A stretch of 64,000 bases of DNA, taken from assembly GCF_000312485.1 (NCBI RefSeq), contig NZ_HE997643.1, positions 920,806 through 984,805 of the forward strand, in the 5' to 3' direction. Below, in pieces: positions 39,734 through 52,863 of the stretch. Below the pieces are notes generated by a model. The model did no database searches. It worked only from the letters and a program-made list of their open reading frames with translations, and was not told the origin of the DNA. This DNA is from Yersinia massiliensis CCUG 53443 (GTDB taxonomy: Bacteria; Pseudomonadota; Gammaproteobacteria; Enterobacterales; Enterobacteriaceae). The number at the start of each line of letters is the position of its first letter. The stretch's first letter is position 1. The translations under genes were made by a program, and so were the position numbers.

Positions 39734-41311
39734 ATGCGCTTGGAAGTTTTTTGCGAAGACCGAATCGGTCTCACAAGAGAATTACTTGATCTCTTGGTTT
39801 TACGCAGCATTGATTTACGGGGGATCGAAATTGATCCAATTGGTCGCATTTACCTGAATTTCTCACAATTAGATTTCAGCGTATTCAGTGCACTAATGAT
39901 GGACATACGTCGTATTGACGGTGTAACAGATGTCCGGACAGTCTCTTTTATGCCATCAGAACGCGAGCATCGCTCTCTACGTGCGTTGCTTGAATCCATG
40001 CCGGAACCCGTCTTTTCCATCGATTTAAAAGGCAATCTTGAGTTAGCCAACCCCGCAGCACGTGATCTATTTTCCCTGAATGAGGATAAGATCCGCCATA
40101 AAACAGCGGCTGGTTTACTGGGCGGCTACAACTTTGCTCGCTGGTTCGAAGAGGGGGGAACAGCTCCTCATACCGAGCGTGTGTTGATCAACAATCAGGA
40201 TTATCTGATGGAGATCACCCCTATCGAACTAGAAGATGAAAACCAACAAAATCAGACTGTTGGCGCTGTTGTGATGCTCAAGTCTACTGCTCGCATGGGG
40301 CAACAACTTCAATTCTTGTCGGTTACCGATGACAGTGAATTCAAGCAAATTGTCGCCACCAGCACGAAAATGCGGCAAGTACTTGAACAAGCGCGCAAGC
40401 TAGCCATGCTGGATGCACCATTGTTATTAGTCGGTGATACAGGAACAGGCAAAGACCTTTTAGCGCGAGCCTGCCACTTGCGTAGCCCGCGCGGGAAAAT
40501 GCCCTTTCTCGGTCTTAACTGTGCTTCATTGCCAGACGATGTCGTGGAAAGCGAGCTGTTTGGCTATGCGGCAGGAGCTTACCCTAATGCAGTAGAAGGC
40601 AAAAAAGGCTTCTTTGAGCAGGCTAACGGTGGCTCGGTATTGCTCGATGAAATCGGCGAAATGTCACCACGCATGCAAATTAAGCTGCTCCGTTTCCTCA
40701 ATGATGGCACTTTCCGTCGAGTGGGTGAAGAACATGAAGTTCATGTCGATGTGCGGGTCATCTGCGCGACGCAGAAAAATCTAGTGGAGTTGGTTCAGCG
40801 TGGGGAATTCCGCGAGGATTTATATTATCGCCTCAATGTACTGACTATCACTTTGCCGCCGTTACGTGAACGTCAGGCTGATATCATGCCGCTTACTGCG
40901 TTGTTTGTGGCGCGTTTCTCTGACGAACAAGGTGTACCTCGGCCAAAACTGGCCCCTGAACTCAGTAATTTCCTGACTCACTATGGTTGGCCGGGTAATG
41001 TGCGACAACTGAAAAATGCCATTTATCGTGCTTTAACTCAGTTGGAAGGTTCAGAGCTAAGACCGCAAGATATCATCTTACCTGAGTTTGAGATTGAAGC
41101 TGCACTAGGGGATGAGGTACTTGATGGCTCGCTCGATGACATCAGCAAGCGATTCGAACGTTCCGTTCTGACAAGACTTTATCGCAATTATCCAAGCACC
41201 CGGAAACTGGCCAAACGGCTGGGTGTTTCCCATACCGCGATCGCAAATAAGCTACGTGAATATGGCTTGAGCAGTAAGCGGCCTGCAAATGATGAAGGTG
41301 AAGAAGAGTAA
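39734..41311 (+). CDS. tyrR: Transcriptional regulator TyrR
   Basis: TyrR controls aromatic amino-acid synthesis and transport genes in response to Tyr, Phe and Trp. It has 525 aa. The ACT domain is at residues 1-70 (MRLEVFCEDRIGLTRELLDLL), the PAS domain at about 80-120, the AAA+ domain at about 205-430 (Walker A GDTGTGKD) and the Fis-type HTH at the C-terminus (TRKLAKRLGVSHTAIANKL). The sigma-54 loop reads GAYPNA rather than GAFTGA, as expected for a sigma-70 regulator. The start is set at ATG 39734 because the ACT domain begins there. Confidence 0.97.
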   Translation: MRLEVFCEDRIGLTRELLDLLVLRSIDLRGIEIDPIGRIYLNFSQLDFSVFSALMMDIRRIDGVTDVRTVSFMPSEREHRSLRALLESMPEPVFSIDLKGNLELANPAARDLFSLNEDKIRHKTAAGLLGGYNFARWFEEGGTAPHTERVLINNQDYLMEITPIELEDENQQNQTVGAVVMLKSTARMGQQLQFLSVTDDSEFKQIVATSTKMRQVLEQARKLAMLDAPLLLVGDTGTGKDLLARACHLRSPRGKMPFLGLNCASLPDDVVESELFGYAAGAYPNAVEGKKGFFEQANGGSVLLDEIGEMSPRMQIKLLRFLNDGTFRRVGEEHEVHVDVRVICATQKNLVELVQRGEFREDLYYRLNVLTITLPPLRERQADIMPLTALFVARFSDEQGVPRPKLAPELSNFLTHYGWPGNVRQLKNAIYRALTQLEGSELRPQDIILPEFEIEAALGDEVLDGSLDDISKRFERSVLTRLYRNYPSTRKLAKRLGVSHTAIANKLREYGLSSKRPANDEGEEE

Positions 41312-41376
41312 TCAGCAAATTAGCTTGAGAATGATGGGTTAACATTCACTAAGCTGCTGACGTTGAAATTAGACGT

Positions 41377-41411
41377 AAAAAAACGGCTGAACCCAGAAGG
41401 AACAGCCGTTT
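41377..41411 (-). terminator. Terminator of tpx
   Basis: A perfect 9-bp stem (AAACGGCTG/CAGCCGTTT on the plus strand) is followed on the minus strand by a T run of seven. It is 42 bp beyond the tpx stop. Confidence 0.88.
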
Positions 41412-41452
41412 AGCTTTGTGTTCTTGCTTGCTAATAACCCAAAATTATTGGC

Positions 41453-41956
41453 TTATTTCAGCGCTGCCAAAGCGGCGTCATAGTTAGGCTCAGTGGTGAT
41501 TTCATTAACTAACTCACTGTGAATAACATTGTCCTGACCATCCAGAACCACGACAGCACGAGCGGTCAAACCTGCCAATGGGCTATCAGTAATATCGACG
41601 CCGTAAGCTTGTTTGAAGTCAGCTCCACGCAATGTAGACAAAGTGACCACATTGCTTAGACCTTCAGCGCCGCAAAAACGTGATTGGGCAAACGGCAGGT
41701 CCGAAGAGATGCAAAGAACAACGGTGTTCTCAAGTTCGCCAGCCAGTTGATTGAATTTACGGACAGATGCAGCACAAACACCGGTATCAATGCTTGGGAA
41801 GATATTCAGGACTTTACGTTTGCCAACGAAGCTGCTCAAAGCAACATCAGATAAATCTTTCGCTACCAAAGTAAAGTCTTTCGCTTTATCGCCCACTTGT
41901 GGCAATTGACCGGCGACGGTCACAGGATTGCCTTGAAAATGTACGGTCTGTGTCAT
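41453..41956 (-). CDS. tpx: Thiol peroxidase Tpx
   Basis: Tpx is an atypical 2-Cys peroxiredoxin that reduces lipid and organic hydroperoxides using thioredoxin. It has 167 aa from ATG 41954-41956, with GGAG 7 nt upstream; four extra codons upstream are unlikely. The peroxidatic Cys61 (PSIDTGVC) and the resolving Cys95 (QSRFCGAEG) are present, as in E. coli. Confidence 0.98.
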   Translation of the reverse strand: MTQTVHFQGNPVTVAGQLPQVGDKAKDFTLVAKDLSDVALSSFVGKRKVLNIFPSIDTGVCAASVRKFNQLAGELENTVVLCISSDLPFAQSRFCGAEGLSNVVTLSTLRGADFKQAYGVDITDSPLAGLTARAVVVLDGQDNVIHSELVNEITTEPNYDAALAALK

Positions 41957-42110
41957 TATTTTCTCCATTTTTACAGATGTGTAACACGAAGTTCAGTTTA
42001 AGGTAACAATGGCAGCTTGGGTATCAGAAATTTGCCAAATACCGAAGATTTTGTTTAGGTTAGAAACTCACGTCGAGCGCCAATGCTTGATTCCTGCCAA
42101 GGAGCCATAA

Positions 42111-43082
42111 TTGAGAATAATGCGTTTTTACCCTGAGGCTTGGCCTTTACATTCAGCGTTTGTCATTTCGCGAGGCAGCCGCACAGAAGCAAAAGTAGTG
42201 GTGGTCGAGATTGAAGAAAACGGCATTCTGGCTGTTGGTGAATGTACGCCATATCCGCATTATGGTGAAAGTGAATCTTCTGTGATGGCCCAACTAGGCT
42301 TAGTGGTGAGTGCCATAGAGTCCGGTGTTTCTCGGGATGAGCTGCAACTGATATTGCCGGCAGGTGCGGCGAGAAATGCAGTAGACAGTGCATTGTGGCA
42401 GTTGGAATGCTTACAGCATCAGCAAAGTATATGGAACAGAAGCGAGATAGCAGCCGTCACGAATATTGCCATGGCCCAGACCGTTAGCATTGGTACCCCT
42501 GAAGCGATGGCCTACAGTGCCAAAGCGTTGGCGCAGCAAGGTGCCAGTTTGCTGAAGATAAAACTTGATGACCACCTGATTGCTGAGCGTTTAGTGGCTA
42601 TCCGCAGTGCCGCACCGGAAGTGACATTGATCGTTGATGCCAATGAATCTTGGCAAACGGAAGGTTTGGCGGCTCGCTGCCAATTACTGGCTGATCTCGG
42701 CGTAGCGATGCTCGAGCAACCCTTGCCTGCGGGTCAGGATGAGGGGTTACAAAATTTCATCCATCCATTGCCGATTTGCGCTGATGAAAGCTGCCACACC
42801 AGAGATGATTTGGCAGGTTTGGTGGATCGCTATGATATGGTCAACATTAAGTTGGACAAAGCGGGTGGGTTAACCGAAGCACTATTATTGGCCGAGCAGG
42901 CTAAATCGATGGGATTCGCTATTATGCTCGGTTGTATGCTGTGTACCTCCCGTGCGATTCAAGCCGCATTGCCTTTAGTGCCGGGGGCTCGCTTTGTCGA
43001 TTTGGATGGCCCGACATGGTTAGCGCAAGATGTTGAGGGCGGATTGCACTTTTCAATTGGGGCCATTGATTTATCGGCTTAA
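42111..43082 (+). CDS. ycjG: L-Ala-D/L-Glu epimerase YcjG (AEE)
   Basis: This enolase-superfamily enzyme epimerises L-Ala-D-Glu released from murein so that it can be degraded. It has 323 aa. Catalytic lysine motifs and metal ligands are visible: LLKIKLDD, the Asp in VDANESW, the Glu in LEQPLP, the Asp in CADES and the Lys in NIKLDKAGG. Translation most likely starts at TTG 42111: AAGGAG lies 6 nt upstream and the register matches E. coli, whereas the first ATG is nine bases later and too far from the ribosome site. It is convergent with mpaA, its functional partner. Confidence 0.93.
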   Translation: MRIMRFYPEAWPLHSAFVISRGSRTEAKVVVVEIEENGILAVGECTPYPHYGESESSVMAQLGLVVSAIESGVSRDELQLILPAGAARNAVDSALWQLECLQHQQSIWNRSEIAAVTNIAMAQTVSIGTPEAMAYSAKALAQQGASLLKIKLDDHLIAERLVAIRSAAPEVTLIVDANESWQTEGLAARCQLLADLGVAMLEQPLPAGQDEGLQNFIHPLPICADESCHTRDDLAGLVDRYDMVNIKLDKAGGLTEALLLAEQAKSMGFAIMLGCMLCTSRAIQAALPLVPGARFVDLDGPTWLAQDVEGGLHFSIGAIDLSA

Positions 43083-43092
43083 TCCGTTAGTG

Positions 43093-43803
43093 CTATAAGT
43101 CACTCATCGTTAATAAATCAATCAATGCAGCGAGATAACATTCACTGGCTGCATCTGCTGATATCGGCGGTAATTCAGCGGTGATGCAGGGTAACTGACG
43201 ATCAGCGCACCAACTGCCGAAGGAACCGGGGGTAGCGTAACCCACACTGGTGACCAACGGTAAGTTAAAGTGAGTGGCCAAACGAGCACCTAACACTGAG
43301 CTATCGGGATCTTCAATGCAGGCTAGAGGCTCATGGAATGACACAACCCAGCAGGGTGCTAATTGGTTGATAAGTTCACATAAAGCCTGCGTTTCTGGTT
43401 CAGAACCAGCCTGTTCACCTGTTGATAACACGACATCTCGTGCATCAGCAGCACTGTTCCAACGATACACTGTTTCCCCAGCTAGCCAATTTTGTGCAGG
43501 GAAATTACGATTAAGATCAACACCATTGGCATTCGCCCGTAGCCCTAGTTGGCAGCCATCAGGATTGACCGCTAACACAACATGGTGGCGTTGTTGTTGC
43601 GGCGAAATACTGCGCAGTGCACATGATAGAGCAACGATTGCTGCACTTTCATCGCCGTGCGTACCGGCAATGATTAGCCCAGTATCCGCGCAAGGATGAG
43701 AGGCAGGGAAATAGAGTAGTGGTGCGCCTAATGCCGATATGCCGTAGGACTGGCCTAAAGTCGTTAGGTTCCCACGCGCTGAGCGGGGCCGATGTTGATT
43801 CAT
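43093..43803 (-). CDS. mpaA: Murein tripeptide amidase MpaA
   Basis: MpaA is a cytoplasmic zinc carboxypeptidase (M14) that removes meso-diaminopimelate from L-Ala-D-Glu-mDAP. It feeds YcjG with the remaining dipeptide. It has 236 aa from ATG 43801-43803. Zn ligands are in GTHGDES and VVSFHEP, the substrate-binding NGVDLNRNFP is present, and the catalytic Glu is in CITAELPP. It is adjacent to ycjG and mppA, together a tripeptide uptake and degradation set. Confidence 0.95.
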   Translation of the reverse strand: MNQHRPRSARGNLTTLGQSYGISALGAPLLYFPASHPCADTGLIIAGTHGDESAAIVALSCALRSISPQQQRHHVVLAVNPDGCQLGLRANANGVDLNRNFPAQNWLAGETVYRWNSAADARDVVLSTGEQAGSEPETQALCELINQLAPCWVVSFHEPLACIEDPDSSVLGARLATHFNLPLVTSVGYATPGSFGSWCADRQLPCITAELPPISADAASECYLAALIDLLTMSDL

Positions 43804-44096
43804 GACGTTTCTCGTGATCCTGAACAATAATTACTGTCGTTAACATATCATCTAATATTATTATCTTGAATCAATAAGATAAGTTATTTTCGCTAGATAA
43901 AATCGTCATTGGTAGAGAAATACAGCTAAATTCGGTCTGCTGGTTAGGGTGTTAACTCAGGCTGATATACCGTAAAGCAATGGATGGCAGTATTTTTATT
44001 TTCTCATCGTCACGATGGCATTTAATCTGCTAGTTTATGTTTATTCGACTTTTTTACTTTCGCTGAAATGGAACAACAACGAAAAGGTTATTAATT

Positions 44097-45713
44097 ATGC
44101 GCTATTTCCGTTTTGCATTGTGTGCCGCATTAGTTGGCACAGCGTTAGGCACGGCAAATGCCGCACAAGTTCCTGCGGGTACCGTGCTGGCTGAGAAACA
44201 AGAAATTGTACGTCATATTAAAGATGAGCCAGCTTCCCTTGATCCTATAAAAGCTGTCGGGTTGATTGAGGCGCAGGTTGACCGAGATTTATTCGAAGGA
44301 TTAGTCAACCAGAATGCGCAAGGGGAGGTGATTCCCGGTGTCGCTTCTCATTGGCAAACCGCTGATAATCAAACTTATATTTTTACGTTACGCCGAGATG
44401 CAAAATGGTCAAACGGTGATCCAGTCACTGCGCAGGACTTTGTTTATAGCTGGCGTCGCTTAGTTGACCCCAAAAGTTTGTCTCCATTTGCCTGGTTTGC
44501 TGAATTGGCCGGTGTAGAGAATGCACAACAAATAATTGCGGGAACGATGTCGCCAGATACTTTGGGGGTGAGTGCGGTTGACCAATATACCCTAAAAGTT
44601 AAGCTCAATAGACCGGTGCCTTATTTCCCTAGTTTGACTGCAAACTTTAGTTTATTCCCAGTGCCGCAATCTGTGGTTGAAAAGCACGGCAGTGATTGGA
44701 CGAAAGTCGGTAACTTGGTTGGAAATGGTGCATTTAAATTACAAGACCGAGTGGTCAATGAAAAATTAGTATTGGTACCGAACGAACATTATTGGGATCA
44801 TGCCAATACTGTACTGACTAAGGTCACGTTTATCCCCATCAATCAGGAAGCGAATGCGACTAAACGTTATCAGGCTGGCGATATCGATATTACCGAATCC
44901 TTCCCGAAGAATTTATATCAGAAACTATTAAAAGATATTCCTGACCAAGTTTATACGCCAGATCAACTCGGCACTTATTATTATGCCTTTAATACGCAAC
45001 GTGCGCCTACGAATGATGTCCGTGTCCGCAAAGCGTTATCTTATGCTATCGATCGCAAGATTATCGCTGAAAAAGTATTGGGTACAGGTGAAAAGCCAGC
45101 CTATCACTTTACGCCGGATGTCACCGCAGGTTACCACCCAGTAGCCAATGCATTGCAGCAACAAGATCAAGATGAGCTGAATGCACAAGCCAAAGCGTTG
45201 TTGCATGCTGCGGGTTATGGCCCAGATAAGCCACTCAAATTATCCTTGCTGTACAACACTTCTGACAACAACCAGAAGTTAGCCATCGCCATTGCTTCCA
45301 TGTGGAAGAAAACATTGGGTGTGGATGTTCAGATGATTAACCAGGAGTGGAAGACTTATATTGATAGCCGTAACACCGGCAATTTCGATGTGGTACGTGC
45401 GTCATGGGTGGGTGACTACAATGAACCATCGACCTTCTTGTCTCTACTGACCTCCACCCACAGTGGGAATATCGCGAAATTTAAAAGCGAAAATTACGAC
45501 CACGTGCTGAATGAAGCCAGCAGACAAACAAATCCTAAGTTATTAAATGATGATTACAATAAGGCCGAGCAAATTATTGCAGAACAGGTGCCAATCGCCC
45601 CAATATATCAATTTACCAATGGGCGATTAATTAAACCATGGGTGAAAGGCTATCCAATAACCAATCCTGAAGACGTCGCTTACAGTCATACAATGTATAT
45701 TATCAAGCATTGA
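44097..45713 (+). CDS. mppA: Periplasmic murein tripeptide-binding protein MppA
   Basis: This 538-aa solute-binding protein of the OppA family delivers L-Ala-D-Glu-mDAP to the Opp permease for cell-wall recycling. The signal peptide ends TANA-AQ (residue about 22). The family-5 signature lies around GNGAFKLQDRVVNEKLVLVPNEHYWD. Assignment as MppA rather than OppA rests on its position next to mpaA and before zntB, as in E. coli, and on the absence of oppBCDF next to it. It ends at a strong terminator. Confidence 0.9.
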   Translation: MRYFRFALCAALVGTALGTANAAQVPAGTVLAEKQEIVRHIKDEPASLDPIKAVGLIEAQVDRDLFEGLVNQNAQGEVIPGVASHWQTADNQTYIFTLRRDAKWSNGDPVTAQDFVYSWRRLVDPKSLSPFAWFAELAGVENAQQIIAGTMSPDTLGVSAVDQYTLKVKLNRPVPYFPSLTANFSLFPVPQSVVEKHGSDWTKVGNLVGNGAFKLQDRVVNEKLVLVPNEHYWDHANTVLTKVTFIPINQEANATKRYQAGDIDITESFPKNLYQKLLKDIPDQVYTPDQLGTYYYAFNTQRAPTNDVRVRKALSYAIDRKIIAEKVLGTGEKPAYHFTPDVTAGYHPVANALQQQDQDELNAQAKALLHAAGYGPDKPLKLSLLYNTSDNNQKLAIAIASMWKKTLGVDVQMINQEWKTYIDSRNTGNFDVVRASWVGDYNEPSTFLSLLTSTHSGNIAKFKSENYDHVLNEASRQTNPKLLNDDYNKAEQIIAEQVPIAPIYQFTNGRLIKPWVKGYPITNPEDVAYSHTMYIIKH

Positions 45714-45755
45714 CCTTTATCTATCTTTTGATAACGGTGATGATAAAGCAAATAT

Positions 45756-45783
45756 GCCGCCGATATTTACCGGCGGTTTTTTT
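45756..45783 (+). terminator. Terminator of mppA
   Basis: GCCGCCG/CGGCGG stem with an 8-nt loop and a seven-to-eight-base T run, 42 bp past the mppA stop. Confidence 0.88.
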
Positions 45784-45926
45784 GTACCTAAAACTGTCGA
45801 CTCTCTCGCAGCCTTTAACATTATGTTTCCTTAGAGCGGCTTATCCGAGCTATCGCCTTTAAAGATCAGGTAGCTAGCGCTACACTGAGCTAATTGCATG
45901 ATAAAAGTCGAATTGAGGACAGTGTT

Positions 45927-46910
45927 GTGGATGCAGTAGAAGGGAAAGCGCTTCAAGTTTCTGATGCCGTATATGCCTATCAGTTGGACGGTAAGGGTGG
46001 CGTGACATCAATCAGTACTGATGCGGTCGCCACTGCGGAGCAACCTTGTTGGTTGCATCTGGATTACACTCACCCAGAAAGCGCCGCTTGGTTACAAAAC
46101 ACCCCATTGTTACCCGAAGTCGTCCGTGATGGGCTGGCAGGTGAGAGTGTACGGCCAAAAGTCACCCGACTGGGAGACGGTACAATGATTACCTTGCGGG
46201 GGATTAATTTTAATAACGACGCCCGCCCAGACCAATTAGTCACTTTTAGAGTTTTTATGACGGACAAATTGATCGTCTCCACTCGCCATCGCAAAGTCTA
46301 TTCCATCGATGATGTGCTGAATGATCTACAAAGTGGCACTGGCCCAACAAATAGCGGTAATTGGCTGGTGGAGATTGTTGATGGCCTGACCGACCATACC
46401 AGTGAGTTTATCGAGGATTTGCACGATAAAATTATCGATCTTGAGGACGACCTGCTGGAGCAAAAGATCCCACAACGTGGGCAAATGGCGTTACTGCGTA
46501 AACAATTGATTGTCTTGCGTCGCTATATGGCGCCTCAGCGGGACGTGTTCTCGCGACTGGCTAGCGAGCGGTTGCCGTGGATGAACGACGATGATCGTCG
46601 GCGCATGCAGGAGATTTCAGAACGCCTAGGCCGTGGTTTAGAAGATTTAGATTCTAGCATTGCACGAACTGCGGTGTTGTCGGATGAGATTAGCTCATTG
46701 ATGGCCGATGCAATGAACCGGCGGACGTACACCATGTCGCTATTGGCTATGGTGTTTTTACCAACCACTTTTTTGACGGGCTTATTTGGTGTCAACTTAG
46801 GGGGCATTCCCGGCAATACTGACGCTTTTGGTTTTGCGACATTCTGCATGATGTTAGTGGCTTTGGTGCTAGGTGTTGCTTGGTGGTTAAAACACAGTAA
46901 ATGGCTCTAG
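45927..46910 (+). CDS. zntB: Zinc transporter ZntB (CorA family)
   Basis: ZntB is a pentameric inner-membrane zinc transporter. It has 327 aa if translation starts at GTG 45927, which has GAGGA upstream and matches the E. coli N-terminus and length exactly; a TTG 33 bp upstream opens the frame but lacks support. A large cytoplasmic domain is followed by two C-terminal membrane helices. The pore motif reads GVN ([15 protein letters not shown]), the ZntB variant of CorA's GMN. It lies upstream of fnrS as in E. coli. Confidence 0.94.
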   Translation: MDAVEGKALQVSDAVYAYQLDGKGGVTSISTDAVATAEQPCWLHLDYTHPESAAWLQNTPLLPEVVRDGLAGESVRPKVTRLGDGTMITLRGINFNNDARPDQLVTFRVFMTDKLIVSTRHRKVYSIDDVLNDLQSGTGPTNSGNWLVEIVDGLTDHTSEFIEDLHDKIIDLEDDLLEQKIPQRGQMALLRKQLIVLRRYMAPQRDVFSRLASERLPWMNDDDRRRMQEISERLGRGLEDLDSSIARTAVLSDEISSLMADAMNRRTYTMSLLAMVFLPTTFLTGLFGVNLGGIPGNTDAFGFATFCMMLVALVLGVAWWLKHSKWL

Positions 46911-46968
46911 TTGGTAACGTATAGATGAGCAAAAGTGTCGGGCTGCGATCAGGTTAATCACTGCAAAA

Positions 46969-46982
46969 TTGAGCGATATCAA
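46969..46982 (+). promoter_or_regulatory. FNR box of fnrS
   Basis: TTGAG-N4-ATCAA matches the FNR consensus (TTGAT-N4-ATCAA) at nine of ten positions. It is centred exactly 41.5 bp upstream of the predicted fnrS start at 47017, the class II activator position. A -10 element CATTAT is at 47005-47010. Confidence 0.9.
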
Positions 46983-47016
46983 GTATTGGCAGTAATGACT
47001 CAGGCATTATCACTTT

Positions 47017-47141
47017 GCAGGTGAATGCAACGTCAAGCGATGGGCGTTGCGCTCCATATTTGTAATACTTTTATTTTTGAATTACTGCATAGCACATAAT
47101 TGTTACGATGCCGATGTTATATCAACATCGGCATTTTTTTT
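47017..47141 (+). ncRNA. fnrS: Anaerobically induced small RNA FnrS
   Basis: The 5' part, beginning GCAGGTGAATGCAACGTC and continuing through the conserved hairpin, plus GAATTACTGCATAGCACA in the middle, is near-identical to E. coli FnrS. The RNA ends in an 11-bp terminator. An FNR box lies at -41.5. FnrS is an Hfq-dependent RNA that represses genes for aerobic enzymes (sodB, maeA, gpmA, folE and others in E. coli) when oxygen is absent. Its position downstream of zntB is the same as in E. coli. Confidence 0.95.
47108..47141 (+). terminator. Terminator of fnrS
   Basis: A perfect 11-bp stem (ATGCCGATGTT/AACATCGGCAT) with a 5-nt loop and an eight-base T run. Confidence 0.92.
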
Positions 47142-47232
47142 GCTTTTTTTGAAACACCATAGATGGCGCAAAGACGAGTGGTTTGCCCCATCCCAAGTGT
47201 GACATGGGGTGAGGCGGAAGATTCGACTAAGC

Positions 47233-48189
47233 TTACTTAATCTCTACCACGTCAAGACGTACTAACGGCTGACTTTCGTTCTCATCGTCACTTTCAGGTT
47301 GCCAGCCGACAGGTTGCAGCGGCAATTCTTCGCGATCAAAAGCCAAATCACCACCGTCAACCACCTCGCTACCGTGCTGGATACCTTTAAAATCAAATAA
47401 ATTGTGGTCATTCAGATGCGATGGCACAACATTCTGCATGGCGCTATACATAGTTTCAATGCGTCCCGGATACTGCTTATCCCAATCACGTAGCATGTCC
47501 TTGATCACCTGACGTTGCAGGTTAGGCTGCGAGCCACACAAATTACAAGGAATGATAGGATACTCTCTGGCCTCAGCGAACCGTTCAATGTCTTTTTCGC
47601 GGCAGTAGGCTAATGGGCGAATGACAATGTGCTTACCGTCGTCGCTCATCAATTTAGGTGGCATGCCTTTTAGCTTGCCGCCGTAGAACATATTGAGGAA
47701 AAGTGTTTGCAGAATGTCATCACGATGATGACCCAATGCTATTTTGGTTGCCCCTAATTCTGTGGCTGTACGGTACAGAATTCCGCGGCGTAAGCGCGAG
47801 CACAGTGAGCAGGTGGTTTTGCCTTCAGGGATAATTTCTTTCACTATCCCGTAAGTGTTCTCTTCCACAATTTTGTATTCGACGCCCTGTTTATCGAGAT
47901 AAGCAGGCAGAATGTCTTCGGGGAAACCAGGTTGTTTCTGATCCAAATTGACGGCAATTAAAGTGAAGCTAATCGGTGCGCTTTTTTGCAGGTTTTGCAA
48001 AATGTCGAGCATGGTAAAGCTGTCTTTGCCGCCAGACAGGCACACCATGACCCGATCACCTTCTTCAATCATATTAAAATCGGCAATCGCCTGACCCACA
48101 TTGCGGCGTAAGCGTTTTTGCAATTTATTCAAATCATATTGTTTCTTTTGATTAACCACTTGTTTCTCTTGCATTTGTACGTGACTCAT
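47233..48189 (-). CDS. ttcA: tRNA 2-thiocytidine synthetase TtcA
   Basis: TtcA is an ATP- and Fe-S-dependent enzyme that thiolates C32 of certain tRNAs. It has 318 aa. The PP-loop SGGKDS is at about residue 51-56. The Fe-S-binding cysteines lie in [10 protein letters not shown] and CNLCGSQ. The C-terminus is acidic. It is convergent with zntB-fnrS and divergent from the bgl operon. Confidence 0.97.
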   Translation of the reverse strand: MSHVQMQEKQVVNQKKQYDLNKLQKRLRRNVGQAIADFNMIEEGDRVMVCLSGGKDSFTMLDILQNLQKSAPISFTLIAVNLDQKQPGFPEDILPAYLDKQGVEYKIVEENTYGIVKEIIPEGKTTCSLCSRLRRGILYRTATELGATKIALGHHRDDILQTLFLNMFYGGKLKGMPPKLMSDDGKHIVIRPLAYCREKDIERFAEAREYPIIPCNLCGSQPNLQRQVIKDMLRDWDKQYPGRIETMYSAMQNVVPSHLNDHNLFDFKGIQHGSEVVDGGDLAFDREELPLQPVGWQPESDDENESQPLVRLDVVEIK

Positions 48190-48323
48190 ATCCAGTTATG
48201 GCATGACAGGGCATGGCTGCTATGGCGTCAGTTTATCATTCAACAAGCATATATATTAGTGTTTTCATCTATGGCGTAGTGGCAGGATACACCTTACGTG
48301 GGGAAAACATATTGACTATGGGC

Positions 48324-48339
48324 TGTGAAATAGCTCACA
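48324..48339 (+). promoter_or_regulatory. CRP-cAMP site of the bgl operon
   Basis: TGTGA-N6-TCACA is a perfect match to the CRP core consensus. It is centred about 60-65 bp upstream of the start implied by a TATGAT -10 element at 48384-48389, a class I activator arrangement. Confidence 0.85.
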
Positions 48340-48403
48340 AAAAAAGGAAGAATAATGAAGGTCACTTGCAACAACCCAGCCATTATGATTTATTGAGCCT
48401 ATC

Positions 48404-48434
48404 GGATTGTTACTGTGTAATAACAGGCAAAACC
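48404..48434 (+). promoter_or_regulatory. RAT antiterminator RNA site
   Basis: GGATTGTTACTG followed by AGGCAAAACC is the ribonucleic antiterminator consensus bound by BglG/LicT dimers. It overlaps the left arm of the terminator at 48425-48474, so binding and termination are mutually exclusive. Confidence 0.92.
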
Positions 48435-48474
48435 TAAAAGAGAATGAACTCTTTTACGTTTTGCCTTTTTTTTT
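48425..48474 (+). terminator. Regulated leader terminator of the bgl operon
   Basis: Arms AGGCAAAAC-c-TAAAAGAG and CTCTTTTA-c-GTTTTGCCT give 17 base pairs with one mismatch, a 6-nt loop and a T run of eight or more. It lies immediately before the antiterminator gene. Confidence 0.95.
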
Positions 48475-48483
48475 GGGTGGAAT

Positions 48484-49317
48484 ATGCGAATACAGAGAGT
48501 TCTGAATAATAACGTTGTTGTTGCCCACGATTTTAGTGGGAAAGAATGCGTTGTTATTGGAAAAGGAGTCGGATTCAATAAAAAAGCCAGTGATCTTGTC
48601 GATGACGCCTGCATTCAAAAAATATTCCGCCTTGATGAAGATAACAGTTTCGGTAAAGCAAATGATGCTTTTCAGGATGTGCCCGAGGCACTATTTGATA
48701 TTGTTTTAGAGATTGTTAAACAAGCCACGACACAATTAGACAGAAAAATTCATAAAAGTGTGTATGCCTCATTACTTGATCACATCAGTTTTGCTATTGA
48801 AAGAGCAAAGCAGGGCGTTCATGTCAGAAATATGCTCCTTTGGGATATTAAGCGGCTTTACCGAAATGAGTTCATTATTGGTGTTGCTGCACTAGAAAGT
48901 ATTAAACAAAATCTCAATATTGAACTTGCTGAAGATGAAGCGGGGTTTATTGCGTTACACCTGTTGAATTCACAAAAAGATGGCACGATGCCTGATATTG
49001 AGAATGTGTCAAAAGTGATTCAAGATATATTAAATATTGTGAAGTATCACTTCAATATAGAGTATGAAGAAGAGTCGATTAATTTCCAGCGCTTTGTGAC
49101 TCATTTGAAGTTCTTTTCACATCGGTTATTAAGCAATACCTATGTTTCTACCGACGATAATTCTCTCCATGATATTGTTGCAGAAAAGTATGCTATTTCT
49201 TATGAGTGTGCGAAGAAAATAAATAAATTCATTAAGCATGAATATGGACGTTCGTTAACCGATGATGAAATGATGTTTCTCTCCATTCATATTGAGCATG
49301 TGAGGAAACCAATCTAA
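48484..49317 (+). CDS. bglG: BglG/LicT-family transcriptional antiterminator
   Basis: This 277-aa RNA-binding regulator prevents the leader terminator when beta-glucosides are present. The CAT RNA-binding domain is at residues 1-55 (MRIQRVLNNNVVVAHDFSGK, IGKGVGF). Two PTS regulation domains follow (about 65-170 and 171-277). The phosphorylatable His residues are visible at His100 (LLDHISFAIERA), in GFIALHLLN, in FVTHLKFFSHR and in LSIHIEH. The PTS permease next door would phosphorylate and inactivate it without substrate. Confidence 0.95.
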   Translation: MRIQRVLNNNVVVAHDFSGKECVVIGKGVGFNKKASDLVDDACIQKIFRLDEDNSFGKANDAFQDVPEALFDIVLEIVKQATTQLDRKIHKSVYASLLDHISFAIERAKQGVHVRNMLLWDIKRLYRNEFIIGVAALESIKQNLNIELAEDEAGFIALHLLNSQKDGTMPDIENVSKVIQDILNIVKYHFNIEYEEESINFQRFVTHLKFFSHRLLSNTYVSTDDNSLHDIVAEKYAISYECAKKINKFIKHEYGRSLTDDEMMFLSIHIEHVRKPI

Positions 49318-49324
49318 TTGGTTT
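49306..49324 (+). terminator. Hairpin at the bglG end
   Basis: A perfect 8-bp stem (AAACCAAT/ATTGGTTT) with a 3-nt loop spans the bglG stop and is followed by GTTGTT. E. coli bgl has a second RAT/terminator between bglG and bglF; here only this weak hairpin is seen and no second RAT. Confidence 0.45.
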
Positions 49325-49400
49325 GTTGTTAAGCAATAAAATACTTTATCCATAAAAATAAATGGATTCAATCGATTATTATTTAAATTGAGGTTAGCCC

Positions 49401-52798
<3,398 letters not shown>

Positions 52799-52812
52799 TA
52801 GCCCATCATAAA

Positions 52813-52844
52813 AAAAGCCAGTCAGTATCCGCTGACTGGCTTTT
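52813..52844. terminator. Bidirectional terminator between bgl operon and nifJ
   Basis: A perfect 10-bp stem (AGCCAGTCAG/CTGACTGGCT) with a 6-nt loop, flanked by A and T runs on both sides, sits in the convergent spacer. Confidence 0.92.
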
Positions 52845-52863
52845 AACGTTATGGGTTAACTTA

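Noticed and set aside
48213-48437. 74-codon frame upstream of bglG
   Set aside because: It spans the CRP site, promoter and RAT leader and is better explained by them.
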